This document shows, piece after piece, positions 1 to 10,941 of a stretch of DNA of 64,000 bases. The translations under genes were made by a program, and so were the position numbers. The stretch is from assembly GCA_029582165.1 (NCBI GenBank), contig CM055877.1, forward strand, positions 41,542,249 through 41,606,248. The letters run 5' to 3'. Within the stretch, counting starts at the first letter, position 1; each line of letters starts with the position of its first letter. The stretch is from Portulaca oleracea. Lineage: Eukaryota; Streptophyta; Magnoliopsida; Caryophyllales; Portulacaceae. The notes below the pieces were generated by a model. It was not told where the DNA came from, did not search any database, and saw only the letters and a program-made list of their open reading frames with translations.

Positions 1-966
1 TAGTAGAGTAGTTAGGCGTGTGGTAGAATAGAGTAGGAGTCAAGTTATGTAATCCTATATTAGGATGGCTTATTTTGTAACTAATCCATCTTGGATTAGG
101 AAAGCCAAATCAAACTAGGATAAGGTGATTGTAACCATCTCCCCTTAGGATAAGGAATCCTAATCCAAGAGGAAGATAGAGTAGTAGTAGACGTGTGGAA
201 GACTTAGCTTGCACGCCAAGCTAGGGCTTACTAGAAGCCCTAGGGTTGGTTCTAGTATAAATAGCCTAGGCTTTGTAATCTTTTCAACACATGAGTTTAG
301 AGATATGAATCAAGCTTTGAGCTTACCCCCTCGAGTGTTTGGATAAACCCTCAACCCCTCTTCTATTGTATCTTGGTTTTGTACCAAGTGGTTTAGGAAG
401 AACTTGATCCTAGGTTACGGTCTGGATCAAGAAACCCTAGGTTGTCCTTCTTGTGGATTCAAGTAGGAAATCTAGCTCTATCCCCATTATCTTCTATCTA
501 ATAGAAGATAATATCTACCCCCATCTCACCAATCCAACGCCACCCTCACCCCTCCATACCCCCTCAATTCGTCCACCTTCCTTTTCCCCTCTCACAAAAT
601 AGCTCAACCAACTCCCTCTCTCCATAACAACTCATAACAACTTTCTCTCTCCTCCAACAACCTCTCAACTCTCATCCTCCCTTCAAACCTCACGCCACCC
701 CCCTCTTTCTCTCCCCTCCTTCACGTCAACCCTCCCCCTTTCACCATCCAAGAATCCACCTTTTCCCGTTCAAGATTCAACCCTCCTTGAATCTTGAAAC
801 CACAAAAGCCCTCACGGCAAAATTCCCTCCCTCTTTCCTCTTACCTCACGTGAACCACCCTAACCCTAACCCTAATTTCACGTGAAGCCTCCCACTCATA
901 GATCGTTTTCACGTCTCCCCTATGATGTGTAATTGATCAACCATACTCTTGATCCCATTATACATC
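1..966. other. Non-coding flank with LTR-like promoter and pyrimidine-rich stretch
   Basis: No coding region is visible. A TATA-like word (TATAAATA, 256-263) sits in GC-poor sequence followed by sequence reminiscent of the R/U5 part of a plus-strand LTR. I could not find a second LTR copy or a primer-binding site, so this is only a guess. From about 520 to 900 the plus strand is strongly C/T-rich, like a plant 5' leader or a decayed polypyrimidine repeat. The copia element to the right stops abruptly at about 967, so a deletion or insertion breakpoint lies there. Confidence 0.35.
858..875. repeat. Three telomere-like CCCTAA units
   Basis: Three tandem copies of CCCTAA(C) lie inside the pyrimidine-rich stretch. 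The usual plant telomere unit is CCCTAAA, so these units differ at the last base. The array is too short to be a telomere and is best read as a short interstitial or telo-box-like motif. Confidence 0.5.
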
Positions 967-2959
967 ACTAAGTCTATATAAGGACCTTATAAGTTTACAA
1001 ACTTTCTTTTTTTGACCTTCAACAACAAACCCTTCGGGTTGTTCCACATACACCTCCTCTTCTAGTTCTCCATTTAAGAATGCCGTTTTGACATCCATTT
1101 GATGGATAACTAGCTTATGGATAGTAGCTAAAGCCAACAATACACGTATTGAGGCTATCCTAGCCATCGGTGCATATGTATCAAAGTAGTCAATACCATA
1201 CTTTTGAGTAGAGCCCCTTACAACCAATCGGGCTTTATACCTCTCAACGGTACCATCCACTTTCCTTTTCCTTTTAAAAATCCACTTAGAGGTAATTGGT
1301 TTACTTCCCTGAGGAATGTCAACCAATATCCAAACATTGTTTTCCATTATAGAATCAATCTCATCTTGTACCGCTTCTTTCCACAAAGAAGCATCATGAG
1401 ATTGCATAGCTTCTTTAAAAGTTTTAGGATCCTTATCTATGTTGTACATACATAGGGTCTTACTTTCAATTGAGTCCCTTAAACCTTCTACTAAATAAAC
1501 ATAGAAGTCCAAACCAAAATCCTTTGGTTTCCTTGATCTTTTACTCCTTAATTCAATACTTTCATCTTCTTCATCATGAGTAACATCATGACTCAAAAGA
1601 TCATCCTGTATGGATATACCCTCATGATTTTCATCTTGAGGCTCAAGTAGAGGAACAATATCTTGAGTTATATCTTTAGGTCTAGGAATTGAAGAGAACC
1701 TAGTCTCATCGAAAATTGCATCTATTGATTCCATAACAGTGTTCACCGAAATGTACTCATTTGGCTCAACCACCAAAAACCTATAAGCTTTGCTATCTTG
1801 AGCATAGCCTATAAAGATGCACTCAATTCCTCTTTCACCTAACTTTCTTTTCTTAGGTTCCGAGACCCTTACAATGGCCCTACAACCCCAAATTTTAAAA
1901 CACTTTAGACTTGGCTTTCTTTTGTTCCATAACTCATACGGGGTACTAGAATTCCCTTTGAATGGAACTCTATTCAAAATATAACAAGCCGTTAGCATGG
2001 CTTCACCCCAAAATCCATTACTTAAACCGGAGTTAGACAACATAGAATTTACCATTTCTTTTAAGGTTCTATTTTTCCTCTCCGCAACCCCATTTTGTTG
2101 TGGTGTATAAGGGGCGGTTGTTTCATGAACAATCCCCGTTTCTTGGAAAAACTTTGGATCATAAAATTCCCCTCCCCTATCGGATCTTAAAGTTTTAATC
2201 AAGGTCTCACATTGAAGTTCACTTCTAGTTTTGTAAACTCTAAACTTTTCAAATGTTTCATCTTTAGAACTCAAAAGATAAACTTGACAATATCTAGAAT
2301 AATTATCAACGAATGTTACATAATACTTCTTACCAGCCATAGAAGGTGTACTATGAAAATCTCCTAAATCACTATGAATTAAATCAAGCAATTTAGAAGT
2401 TCCTTTTATACTCGAGAATGAACTTTTAGTGATTTTATTAAGCATGCATGTCTTACACTTTTCTATGTCATCATTCAACTTAGGAATCAAATCAAGATTA
2501 GACATGTCCTAATCTAGCATGCCATAGAAAAGAATTATTCAAACTAGACACATGCATATAAGCGGAAATCATGCCATCTTTATTACTTTTCGCATTCAAT
2601 TTAAATATCTCTCCATAAGCATATCCCTTCCCTACAAAAGTCTCACCCTTGGAAAGTACATAGTTATCTCCATCATAAACTTGCATAAAACCAAACTTGC
2701 TAAGGAGATAGCCGGATACAAGATTCTTACAAACTTCAGGAGCTAAATACACATCATTTAAAAGCAAAGATTTACCGGAAGTGAAAACAAGTTCCACTTG
2801 CCCAATACCTTCAACTTTAACCGGATGGTTGTTGCCCATGTAGAGTTTCACACCATCATCCGCCGGTTTTGAATGTCTTGAACAAACTCTTGTCGATGCA
2901 AACATGCCTTGACGCACCCGAGTCTATGTACCAATCATTACAACCAATGGATACCATGG
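967..2959 (-). pseudogene. Copia element H: protease, integrase and truncated reverse transcriptase
   Basis: This is the pol part of a Ty1/copia polyprotein read on the minus strand. In order it shows the aspartic protease motif WYIDSGAS near 2920, the pre-integrase zinc region ending WHARLGH near 2510, an integrase core with all three acidic positions visible (HSDLGD, SDRGGEF, NGVAERKN), and the start of the copia-type reverse transcriptase (KTAFLNGELEEEVYVEQPEGF). The frame breaks around 2870-2917 and again at 2498-2505, where a few residues of the zinc region are lost. Similarity stops at SLYRL, about position 967, before the catalytic YVDD and RNase H, so the 3' third and the downstream LTR are missing. 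It lies directly downstream of the H gag and LTR. Confidence 0.9.
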
Positions 2960-3825
2960 TAATATGATCCTTAATCATGGCTACAAAGGAATTGGGTTCC
3001 TTCTCCTTACTTTTGCCCTTAGATGTATCTTTGTTCAAAAGACCATGCTTCTTTTTCCATTGGTAACACTCTCTCTTAGTGTGCCCCGGTTTGCCACATT
3101 CCCAACAAACTTGCTTAGGCTTTTGAATTCCCTTGCTAGATTTGTTGTGGCTCTTGTTCTTATTCTTGTTTCCCTTATTCTCTTGCACCATATGGACCTT
3201 AGATTGCTCTTTGGAACCATCTTGTAGGCGTAACTCCTCTTCAATCCAAAGATGGTTAGCCAAACCTTCTAGAGACATAGCCTCTTTTCGGTGCATGAGA
3301 GTTCTTTTAGTCTCATTTCAAGAAGAAAGTAACTTGTCAATAATAGAGGATACGATTATAGATTCATCCATGTTCAAATTGTGTTGCTTGAAGTTACTCA
3401 AAATACGTTGAATCTCATGGAATTGATCTAGAATTTTCCTATTATCATCCATCTTAAATTTCATGAACTGACTAACAAGAAAATTCTTACTTGACGCATC
3501 TTCCGATATGTACTTTGCTTCAAGCATCTCCAAAAGCTTCTTTGTCGTCTCCACATCTTCCATGGGCACCTTGTCTTTTCCTTATTCCATGCCTCCATCA
3601 CCCGTGGAAATCTTGCCGATTGCATCCTCTTTTGGAGACTCCTCGGTTGTCACCTTCTCGGCCGAAGGTTCTTCACCTTGGGAAATCTCAATGTTAAGCA
3701 CATATGCCACATTGAGAGTCGTTAGCAAGAAATTCATCTTGCTTAATTTGCCAACATCGGAAATCCACTCATTCAAAGCGCTCTAGCTTTTGGAAATCGC
3801 TAGACATATCACGAAGTGAGGCCAT
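2960..3825 (-). pseudogene. Copia element H: gag with CCHC zinc knuckle
   Basis: This is the capsid/nucleocapsid region of the same copia element. The start ATG at 3823-3825 lies about 20 bases inside the LTR. The N-terminal part carries the copia gag signature (KLSKMNFLLTTLNVAYVL). The middle (3318-3569) is a UBN2-type gag segment, and the C-terminal end has a zinc knuckle C-W-E-C-G-K-P-G-H-T-K-R-E-C near 3090. The frame is broken near 3777, near 3575 and near 3300, so no intact product is possible. The usual copia tRNA-Met primer site is not visible between LTR and gag, which suggests that part was altered or lost. Confidence 0.85.
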
Positions 3826-4073
3826 TACTAAATAGTTCTTAAGATTGTTGGAGGAAAGGGAGTAAACGGTATATAAAGCAATAGAAACTCGCTTGGATAA
3901 CGCTAATAGTCGTGGCCTAGTACTCACTTTCCTTAAGAACTATTTACTATACCGTAAATGTTCAAAGGGATAAAACTTAGCTCTTGTAACACTCAAGAAA
4001 TAGATTCTTAATACCGTTTGAATGAAGGTGTGATTAGGTTAGAATGGTGTGTCTAAAATAGCTTGGAATGTCT

Positions 4074-4085
4074 CTTATTTATAGG
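4074..4085 (-). promoter_or_regulatory. TATA box of H LTR
   Basis: The minus strand reads CCTATAAATAAG here, about 185 bases downstream of the palindrome array and within the LTR. This is the expected place for the retrotransposon core promoter. No other candidate is as good in this LTR. Confidence 0.6.
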
Positions 4086-4277
4086 AGACTTCCACCCTCT
4101 TAGGATACCCTAGTCAAAGGATAATCAAGAGACTTAATGGAGAATCATATCCTTAATATGACCTTGACCAAGTCAAGTCATACAGCTGTTGGAATATCAT
4201 TATCGTGCTTAATTACAATATCAAACACTAATTACACGAAATCATATAGTCGTTAGCATTTAAAACACTTATGGGTT

Positions 4278-4430
4278 CCAACACGGTCCGTGTTGGATCA
4301 ACACGGTCCGTGTTGGGTGCAACACAACCCTTGTTGTTCCAACACGACCCGTGTTGAGCCTAGGAATGTTTCCTTTGCTCTCTGAAGACCAACACGACTC
4401 GTGTTGGTCCCAGACTCACCCGTGTTGATC
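4278..4430. repeat. Palindrome array in H LTR (CAACACGGNCCGTGTTG type)
   Basis: About six copies of a palindromic word lie in 150 bases. The first (4278-4296) is CCAACACGGTCCGTGTTGG with perfect 9-bp arms. The second is 4299-4315. Weaker copies lie at about 4319-4336 and 4339-4358. The copy at 4387-4409 has perfect 11-bp arms around one central C. A half-decayed copy ends near 4430. The array sits in U3, upstream of the TATA box. Confidence 0.85.
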
Positions 4431-4590
4431 ATATTCTTGACGTTTCACTTGTATGTGATCCTTGTACTTATAATATAATATATAATTCTTTAGGCTATAT
4501 AATTATCTTATACTCTTGAAATATTTCCAACAATTGAGAATCACTCATGTATAACTGCAGTCTAGACAAGAATGAAGATGTGATTAGCTT

Positions 4591-4753
4591 AGAATCTATT
4601 TCTTGAGTGTTACAAGAGCTAAGTTTTATCCCTTTGAACATTTACGGTATAGTAAATGATTCTTAAGGAAAGTGAGTACTAGGCCACGACTCTTAGCGTT
4701 ATCCAAGCGAGTTTCTATTGTTTTATATACCGTTTACTCCCTTTCCTCCAACA
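4591..4753 (+). repeat. Inverted copy of the last 163 bases of the H LTR
   Basis: This stretch is the reverse complement of 3846-4008 with only a few differences, and both copies are 163 bases long and end at the same LTR terminus (TCCAACA). Immediately left of it, 4571-4593 matches 4021-4043 in direct orientation. The two LTR pieces therefore switch strand within about 20 bases. This looks like a template-switch or inversion product rather than an ordinary LTR of an independent insertion. Confidence 0.85.
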
Positions 4754-5438
4754 GCTTGAATCTTGCTCGGAAGAAATAAACTTTGAAAACTATTTTCCAA
4801 GATATTTTTTCACATGCAAACTTACTGTTCAAATTGCCCTAAAGTGTTGAAATAATAAACATAAAGCCTCATGGCTCCACTTGAAAGTAAAGGTGAAACA
4901 ACAAGAAACAACCAACTTTGAAGGACTAGTACCATTTTGTAGCTTTTAAAGCTACCAAAGCAATATGGTTCATTTCTCAGGTTGGCCAGGAAAGGAAGAA
5001 AAACAAATACGGCTACATGCAAAAAGCAAACTCGCGCAAGCTAACTGATCCCCAACTACGGTGAATCAAAAAGGTAGTTTCCAAGAGACTCATTCATGAT
5101 ATCCATAGAACATTTAAAAAAAAAACATTCATACCACATCCAATATTGTAACAATACCATAAGTAATCACGGGAAGGCGTGGAAGAAGAATGGGCAAAAT
5201 AATGACATGTACGATCAGTAGATCTTAAGGTAGCCATTGTTTGATCAGATGATAATCCAGATATACTCACACTTCCATAGTAGGAACCACTCAAAATTAA
5301 TTGTTAGTCACCCAAAGATATACAGGTCACAGGACAAGGATGCATCTTGCAAGGTTTAGTAAATCACCAAAATTAGCGTTTATTTTACCAAAGTTTCTAT
5401 ATGGTTTAAGACCACTTTGGCTGAAGGGTTTATTTATA
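4754..5438 (-). pseudogene. WD-repeat-like gene remnant (minus strand)
   Basis: Between the inverted LTR piece and the Helitron, the minus strand has open stretches at 5094-5294 and 4822-5022. Around 5330-5200 it reads VTCISLGD, a stop, then LSGSYYGSVSISGLSSDQ and ATLRSTDRT. That resembles a repeat blade of plant F-box/WD-40 proteins. The frame carries a stop near 5300 and no splice-consistent gene model could be completed. The identification rests on a short motif-level resemblance; it could also be part of another beta-propeller gene. The other open stretch is not recognised. Confidence 0.35.
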
Positions 5439-5627
5439 TCAAGACTTCATTATAAAAGCAACTAATTTGGGTTGTGTCCCAAATGTTAGTTTTCTATTAT
5501 GCCCTTGACTTGAAATATTAATTTCACTCTCAACATATTTTGTGCCCTCAGATAAGTTTTCCTAATCCCACTCTTCTTTTTCTCTCCTCCCCTGTTCTCT
5601 CTCTACCTTCCCTTATCTAGAGAGAGA

Positions 5628-5774
5628 ATGACCACCGCTACCAACAGCAGCAGCAGTGGCGGCCTGCTCTCTGTCGTCGGCTCCTTAGTGAGCCGCTTCC
5701 AGCAGCTATGTCCACTCTTCTTACCACGCTATTATCATCGAACATCAAGTCTGCTATTGCTGATTAAGGGTTAA
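5628..5774 (+). other. Short ORF, possible captured first exon
   Basis: A 48-codon ORF (MTTATNSSSSGGLLSVVG...) begins after a pyrimidine-rich, 5'-UTR-like stretch (5560-5625). Its codon use is GC-richer than its surroundings, and it is serine/glycine-rich and then hydrophobic. I do not recognise the product. Its position just inside the Helitron 5' end suggests a captured gene start. Confidence 0.3.
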
Positions 5775-6512
5775 AAGAATTCGTCAGATTATCAAATTTA
5801 AGATGTAAGAAATATTTTGTTTTAGTTTTGTTGAAATTGAAATTAGGGTTTTTGGCATTAGCAGAATAAATTTAACGTGATTGATTTCTAAATTCAGATT
5901 ATTCTTATTTTCCCGTCTTGTCGATTTTCTGATTAATATTTTGGGGTTGCATGTCAAATTTATGATGTCTATTGTTGACTTTGTTGTTTCTAATTCTCTT
6001 CCATCTGTCCAGAATTCATTTTAGGTTTAGATTGGAAATACAGAGAATCAATGCATGCAGAGCATTTCAGAAAAAAACCAGTCCCATAAAATAATCCAAG
6101 GTGTTTGGATTCGCCACAACTAATAAGTCATATTTGTCATCATGGTTGCGAACCCATTTTGGTTATCTTGTCACAGGTGAGAATTAGGGATCACCCATCA
6201 CTTTAGTCCATGTTGGTGTGATATCGAAAGTTAATTTTTATGGTTATAATGGTGTTTGTAGGTTGCCCAAATTTTCATAGTCTTTTCACCTAAGTTGTTT
6301 ATTTGCGCACCACATGTTCCATATTACTCCTTAGTGAATCTTCCCCCTTTTTATATATATATTTTTAAATTTTACTTCATCAATGGTTTTCACCCATTTT
6401 AATGATTATATGATTGATGTTTGATAAATATATTGACTATACCGTCATCATTCTCATCATGTTCACTTATATATCCTTGATCAGGGTCAGTCATTTATCC
6501 TTCTCTTGGATT

Positions 6513-7664
6513 CAGTGGCGGATCTACACTTTGAAATTAGGGGTGTCCAATTAACAATATTTTGCATGGTGTAGAAAAATTGGACACCTTTATTAATATT
6601 TTACGCATTTTTTAGGGTGTCCACTTAACATAAACATATAATAATTTCCTAAAATATAATAAACTGTTTAAATTTTTTTCGGGGTTAAGGGTGTCCATGG
6701 AGAGTGCTTGGATAAAATTGCCACTAAACTTTTGAAAAATTACAAATTTGCCACTCAAAATTTTCATGTCATCAGAATGCCATTAATCTTTGTTAACTGT
6801 GTAAAAAATGCCAATTTACCGTTGTTTACCTGCTACAGCAGGTTGTTTGCAGGTGAGGGTGTTTAATTTCATAATTATGCATTAAAATTTCCCCCACCAA
6901 AATAACCTACCTTAATTAAACCCTAATTTCTTCATCTTCTTCTTTCTTCTTCATCTTCATCTTCATCTTCTTCTTTCTTCTTCATCTTAAATTATGGGCT
7001 CAAAAAATTCATCCACCCCAATTAATTACCCTTCCCCTATATTTTTACAGCATAAATTAACTGCTCTCCTTCCCCACCGGTTCTTCATCTTCTTATGTCT
7101 TCTTCACCCACTTCACTTTCTTCAATTCTTGGCTCAAAAAATTAGGGCTTTTAATCCACTTCTGAATCCACTTCACTTTCTTCAATTCTTCACTTCACTT
7201 TCTTCACTTTCTGAATCCCTTGTTGGTTCATCTTTATTCCAGTCCAATTCAGTCATATGAGTGACATATGAGTGACATGCAATAGATGAATTGGACGATG
7301 CCATTGCAGATTCTGGGTTGAAATTAGAGTTTTTTTGAGGTTAGAAATGAAGAAGGAAGAAGAAAGCTCCAATTTTTGGTCAAGAATTGAAGAATAAGAG
7401 GTGGAGGACAGAGCTCTATCATGGCGATGGGTTACGCAGAGTGAAGAAGTTTTGGAGGAAGAAGATGAACCTGCAGATTACCGCCTGTAGCAGGTAAACA
7501 GTCGGTATAGTGGCATTTTCTAAACAATTAACAGAGATTAATGGCATTCTGATGACATGAAAATTTCGGGTGGCAATTTTGCAATTTTTTTTAAAGTTTA
7601 GTGGCATTTTTATCCAAGCACTCTGTCCATGGACACCCTTGAGTATAATGGGGCTCCGCCCCTG
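6513..7664. mobile_element. hAT-type MITE, interrupted by a Mutator-type element
   Basis: The ends CAGTGGCGGATCT and (reverse complement of the right end) CAGGGGCGGAGCC form imperfect terminal inverted repeats. They are flanked by a perfect 8-bp target duplication CTTGGATT (6505-6512 and 7665-7672), as expected for hAT elements. Without the nested element and its duplicated target, the MITE is about 220 bases long and has no coding capacity. Confidence 0.85.
6702..7623. mobile_element. Non-autonomous Mutator-like element with long terminal inverted repeats
   Basis: The termini GAGTGCTTGGATAAAATTGC and its near-complement at the right end begin inverted repeats of roughly 150 bases. A perfect 10-bp target duplication TGTCCATGGA lies at 6692-6701 and 7624-7633. 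Long TIRs, a GAG start and a 9-10 bp duplication are Mutator-like traits. The interior has CTT/CTTCAT microsatellite runs (about 6930-6990) and an 88-codon low-complexity ORF (6994-7260) that does not resemble a transposase. Confidence 0.85.
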
Positions 7665-8460
7665 CTTGGATTAATATTCCATTGTGTTTTTAGAAATCGC
7701 AACAACTGTGATTGAACTAAGAATGCTTTCCTTGTCTGGAATGTCTTCACTTACTGGTTCCTTATATGAGTTGTCGTCAGCCGCTACATTGATTTGTTCT
7801 TCATTCCCATGAGTTAACTGCATATTTTATATATTAACAGGACCTTCAACCAACTGCTCATCAGTCATCACTATGGGTAGTTTGCACCGAAGGCTGCTTA
7901 TCATTGATGTTTGCTTGTCTTTCTCCATTTTCTTATGTATTTCCCAAGTTTGAGCTGCCAGTGAATAGCTCCCCTTTCAAAATTTCAGTTTGTCCAGGCA
8001 GCTCTATTCAAATCTTTAATTACCTATTTACCTATTCTTAAAGTAAAGATCAAATGCAAGCATCTTTTTATTTATTGATTGATTTCCTACATCAGAAACT
8101 CAAGAATGCCATTTGTATGTTTATATCTCAGATCTCCTATTTGACTTTTGTGTATATATACTCTAATCTCTTATCATTGTAAACAAATTCTAGACATTAA
8201 AAATGCAGCTGGTATACATACTGCAACTGCTATGGATGTTGCACTGGTTTCTTAGTTGCTGAAACAATTTATTGACTTCACTACTTTGTTCAATGAGGTA
8301 ATAATGTAATTAAGCAGCCTTTGAGAAATTAAATATGGGTTTGTGTTTAGTTTGATTGGTGGTGATTGATGACTTGTGATTCATGAATGTTGGCATGGTT
8401 CTATTATGATGTTTAAATTTTAAAATAACAATGAAAAAATCGGGTGAAAATTGAATGATC

Positions 8461-8744
8461 AATTCAACCAATTGGTATCACTAAAGATGGGAGCAACCCA
8501 AAATTTGTAGTTGAAGGTGTGACCCTTTTCTTTGAAGATTCTGAGAGGCTTATCAATGAACCTATTAAAATTTTGTAAGTCTTTTTCTTAATCAATTTGC
8601 TCTCTTTTTAATATTTGTTTGTCTGTAGAAATTAAATGATAATGGATGATAGTTAACCTATTAATCACACTTTCATGCAGAGAGCAAGAGAATGTAGCCT
8701 TCTTGAAGATTGATACCCAAGTCAACCAAGGGAAGCAGTTCCAG
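8461..8744 (+). pseudogene. Two conserved-looking exons with a clean GT-AG intron, unidentified
   Basis: The first exon piece (to 8574) reads ...KFVVEGVTLFFEDSERLIN... and ends at the donor TT|GTAAGT. The intron (8575-8680) ends TTTCATGCAG. The second exon (8681-8744) continues the same frame as EQENVAFLKIDTQVNQGKQF and ends at a new donor CAG|GTACCA. The phase-2 junction keeps the frame open across the intron, which argues for real former coding sequence. I do not recognise the protein. A stop lies just upstream of the first piece, so the fragment is incomplete. Its location inside the putative Helitron suggests capture. Confidence 0.5.
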
Positions 8745-10910
8745 GTACCAATCTTTTTCTTTTATTAAAAAAACCTTGTAATTATTGTTTATTTAGCTGA
8801 CAACTAGATTGAAATTTGACCATATAATGGACTGTCCTAATCTCATTTGTCAAGATTAATCTAAAACTCTTGGGTCTTACTCCACAATCAAACTTTCTTG
8901 TTGTTAACAGTCGTTACTCTAAGATGGAAAATTGCTAATTTTGATTTTATTTGTTCGTCAAATGTGTGTATGGGTCAAGTTAGAGTTTAGTATGTGAATA
9001 ATGTGGGTAAATAATGCCCATATGTGAATTTGGTGCTCAGTTTGATTTAGTACTCTTGCATGTCAATAAAAAAAATATGCGTATGAAAGACTAAGAGCAT
9101 AAAGATTTAATGGCGATATGTCAATGGGCTGAGTTTTATGTTAATAGTTCGATTTCGTTTCTATTCTGCACTTTTGGTTGTAGAATAGTTAATGAGATAT
9201 TATGCAAGTGAATAGTTGACCTAAGTCTGAAAATTTGATTATCCAATAATGCACTACATAGCAAGCTAGCAATGAATTATGGATCTGGGCCATCTTGCTA
9301 TTGCTGAAGCAAATTTAGTGTCTATTAGGTTTGTGTTTGGACAAGTAATGTTGGATATGAAGAGCTTTTGGTAATGGCAACAAGGTGTTCTATTTTCTAA
9401 CAAGTAAGAGTCAACCATTACTGATAGAACTTTAACCGTTACTTAACTACTTATATGGAGCATGATATTACTTAAAATAGCATTCAAACTAGCATGATAT
9501 TACTCAAAATGAGGATTTACATCCGAAAATTACGTTCTTTTTTTTTTTTTACTTGCCAATTCTAATGTTGTGAATTTGTTTTACTTCTCTAATTTTATTG
9601 TTTTATTATGCAACATTGACTATTAATAGAAAAGATCACATGTTTAGGAAGCATCTACAAAATTAGGTTTAGCCATGTTAGTAGCTCCGTCTAATGACAT
9701 CTTCTTATTTGATTTACTGGTTACGATGTTGTGATTTTTCTGTTACTCAAGCAAATTTGATTATCTAATTATGAAGCTTTTTCTAAACTCATTTTGTATA
9801 ATATATAGTCTTTTCTGTTACTACCTACATTAGGTTGATTGGACATGTAATTGTAATGATATGTTTCTTTTTTGTTATTCAAGCCAATAAGCCATTTTAA
9901 GATTTTTTTACGGCTGTGGCAATTTATTGGTTGTAGTATAACTCTCGATAGGATGATATATTTTATTCCTTCCGCAGATCTACCTGCAAGTAATGGATAA
10001 TTATGTAATCTTTACTTTGGTGGTTTTTTTTTTTTTTTTTGGTGTGTTGTTTTCTTAGTTTATAGGTATATCAATTTCACATTTCAATAGTTGAGTTACT
10101 AATGAGTTGTACAGGCTTGCTAGGCATTGTTAGAGGATGCTTACATCGGAATGACTTTTAATGTTGCTAAATGATAGTATAAGACACAACTTTATCTAGC
10201 AAGCATGCTGAACTTGAGGTATTTTTGTGATCCTTTGCTTTTTTAACCATATATATGTTTTCTATCCATATATATACTTTGTACTAGCCTATAAGAAAGA
10301 AGACATTCAGGCAACCTTCAACAGTAACACTTTGAAATTGTAGTTGTGGCTACTAATTCATATAGAAATATGACTTATTGATATCTTCATGTTGCTTGTT
10401 ATAAGTTTCTTAATCTTAGTTTTTCCTTTTCTATGTCCAACAAAGAGCCAATGTACCTACAAGTTCGGGCTCACTTTAGTGAGATATAATTGAGTGACCA
10501 TTTCCCAGTGCTTGAGTTCCAACATGGTCTTGAAGGGATCTAATGCAAGAAAAACTATAGAGTTTACTACCCTTTTCTTTACAGAAATACTGCAATGGTA
10601 CCTCACCTGTGACTCAGGCAGGCAAGGATGGTGCGTTTGGAAGATGTTGCATGATAGTGTACCAAGGATGCTGATTAACCAAAAATGCCCAGTGAAGCTC
10701 TCCTACCTTTATAGTGTTTTACTATTTGTGGCATGAAGACAGACTTGTAATTACTCTATGAAAACACGGAGATTTTAACATTTTGACATTTAGTATAAGT
10801 TAGGATTAAGAACTGAAGGGTTAATCTAGAATTGTCATTATAATTTATATTTCGTTAACATATTGTTTGATTAATAAGTAGTACAGTTTACATTTATAAT
10901 TGTCGGGTCA

Positions 10911-10941
10911 GCGCGTGCGGAGCACGCGCTGGCCATACTAG
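10911..10941 (+). other. Helitron 3' terminal hairpin and CTAG end
   Basis: GCGCGTGCGGAGCACGCGC can fold into an 8-bp stem with a GGA loop. Twelve bases later the sequence ends in CTAG, followed by T. This is the classical 3' terminator of plant Helitrons. Confidence 0.75.

Larger units (their letters stand above)
3846..4532 (-). repeat. 5' LTR of copia element H
   Basis: On the minus strand it opens TGTTGGAAATATTTC (ending at plus position 4532) and closes with CCTCCAACA (3846), giving TG...CA termini and a TGTTGGA/TCCAACA inverted end. A TATA box lies at 4074-4085 and a palindrome array lies upstream of it. Gag begins about 20 bases downstream. No matching 3' LTR is in the window because the element is truncated at about 967. 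Confidence 0.88.
5439..10941 (+). mobile_element. Probable non-autonomous Helitron carrying gene fragments
   Basis: The right end is diagnostic: a GC-rich hairpin (10911-10929, arms GCGCGTGC/GCACGCGC, loop GGA), a short spacer, then CTAG followed by host T (10942). The best left end is TCAAGACTTCATTATAAAAG at 5439, preceded by host A, which fits the Helitron rule of insertion between A and T. No Rep/helicase or RPA-like coding is visible, so it would be non-autonomous. Inside are exon-like pieces (5628-5774, 8461-8744) and a nested hAT/Mutator pair (6513-7664). Apart from these, the interior is AT-rich and non-coding. The 3' end is well supported; the 5' end is inference. Confidence 0.6.

Noticed and set aside
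858..875. Telomere or subtelomere
   Set aside because: Only three units, not the plant consensus, embedded in pyrimidine-rich DNA.
2498..2917. Separate small gene
   Set aside because: It is the shifted-frame protease and pre-integrase part of copia element H.
10494..10736. 80-codon plus-strand ORF as a gene
   Set aside because: It crosses an acceptor-like TTTACAG and has no recognised domain; at most it contains an exon scrap of unknown origin.
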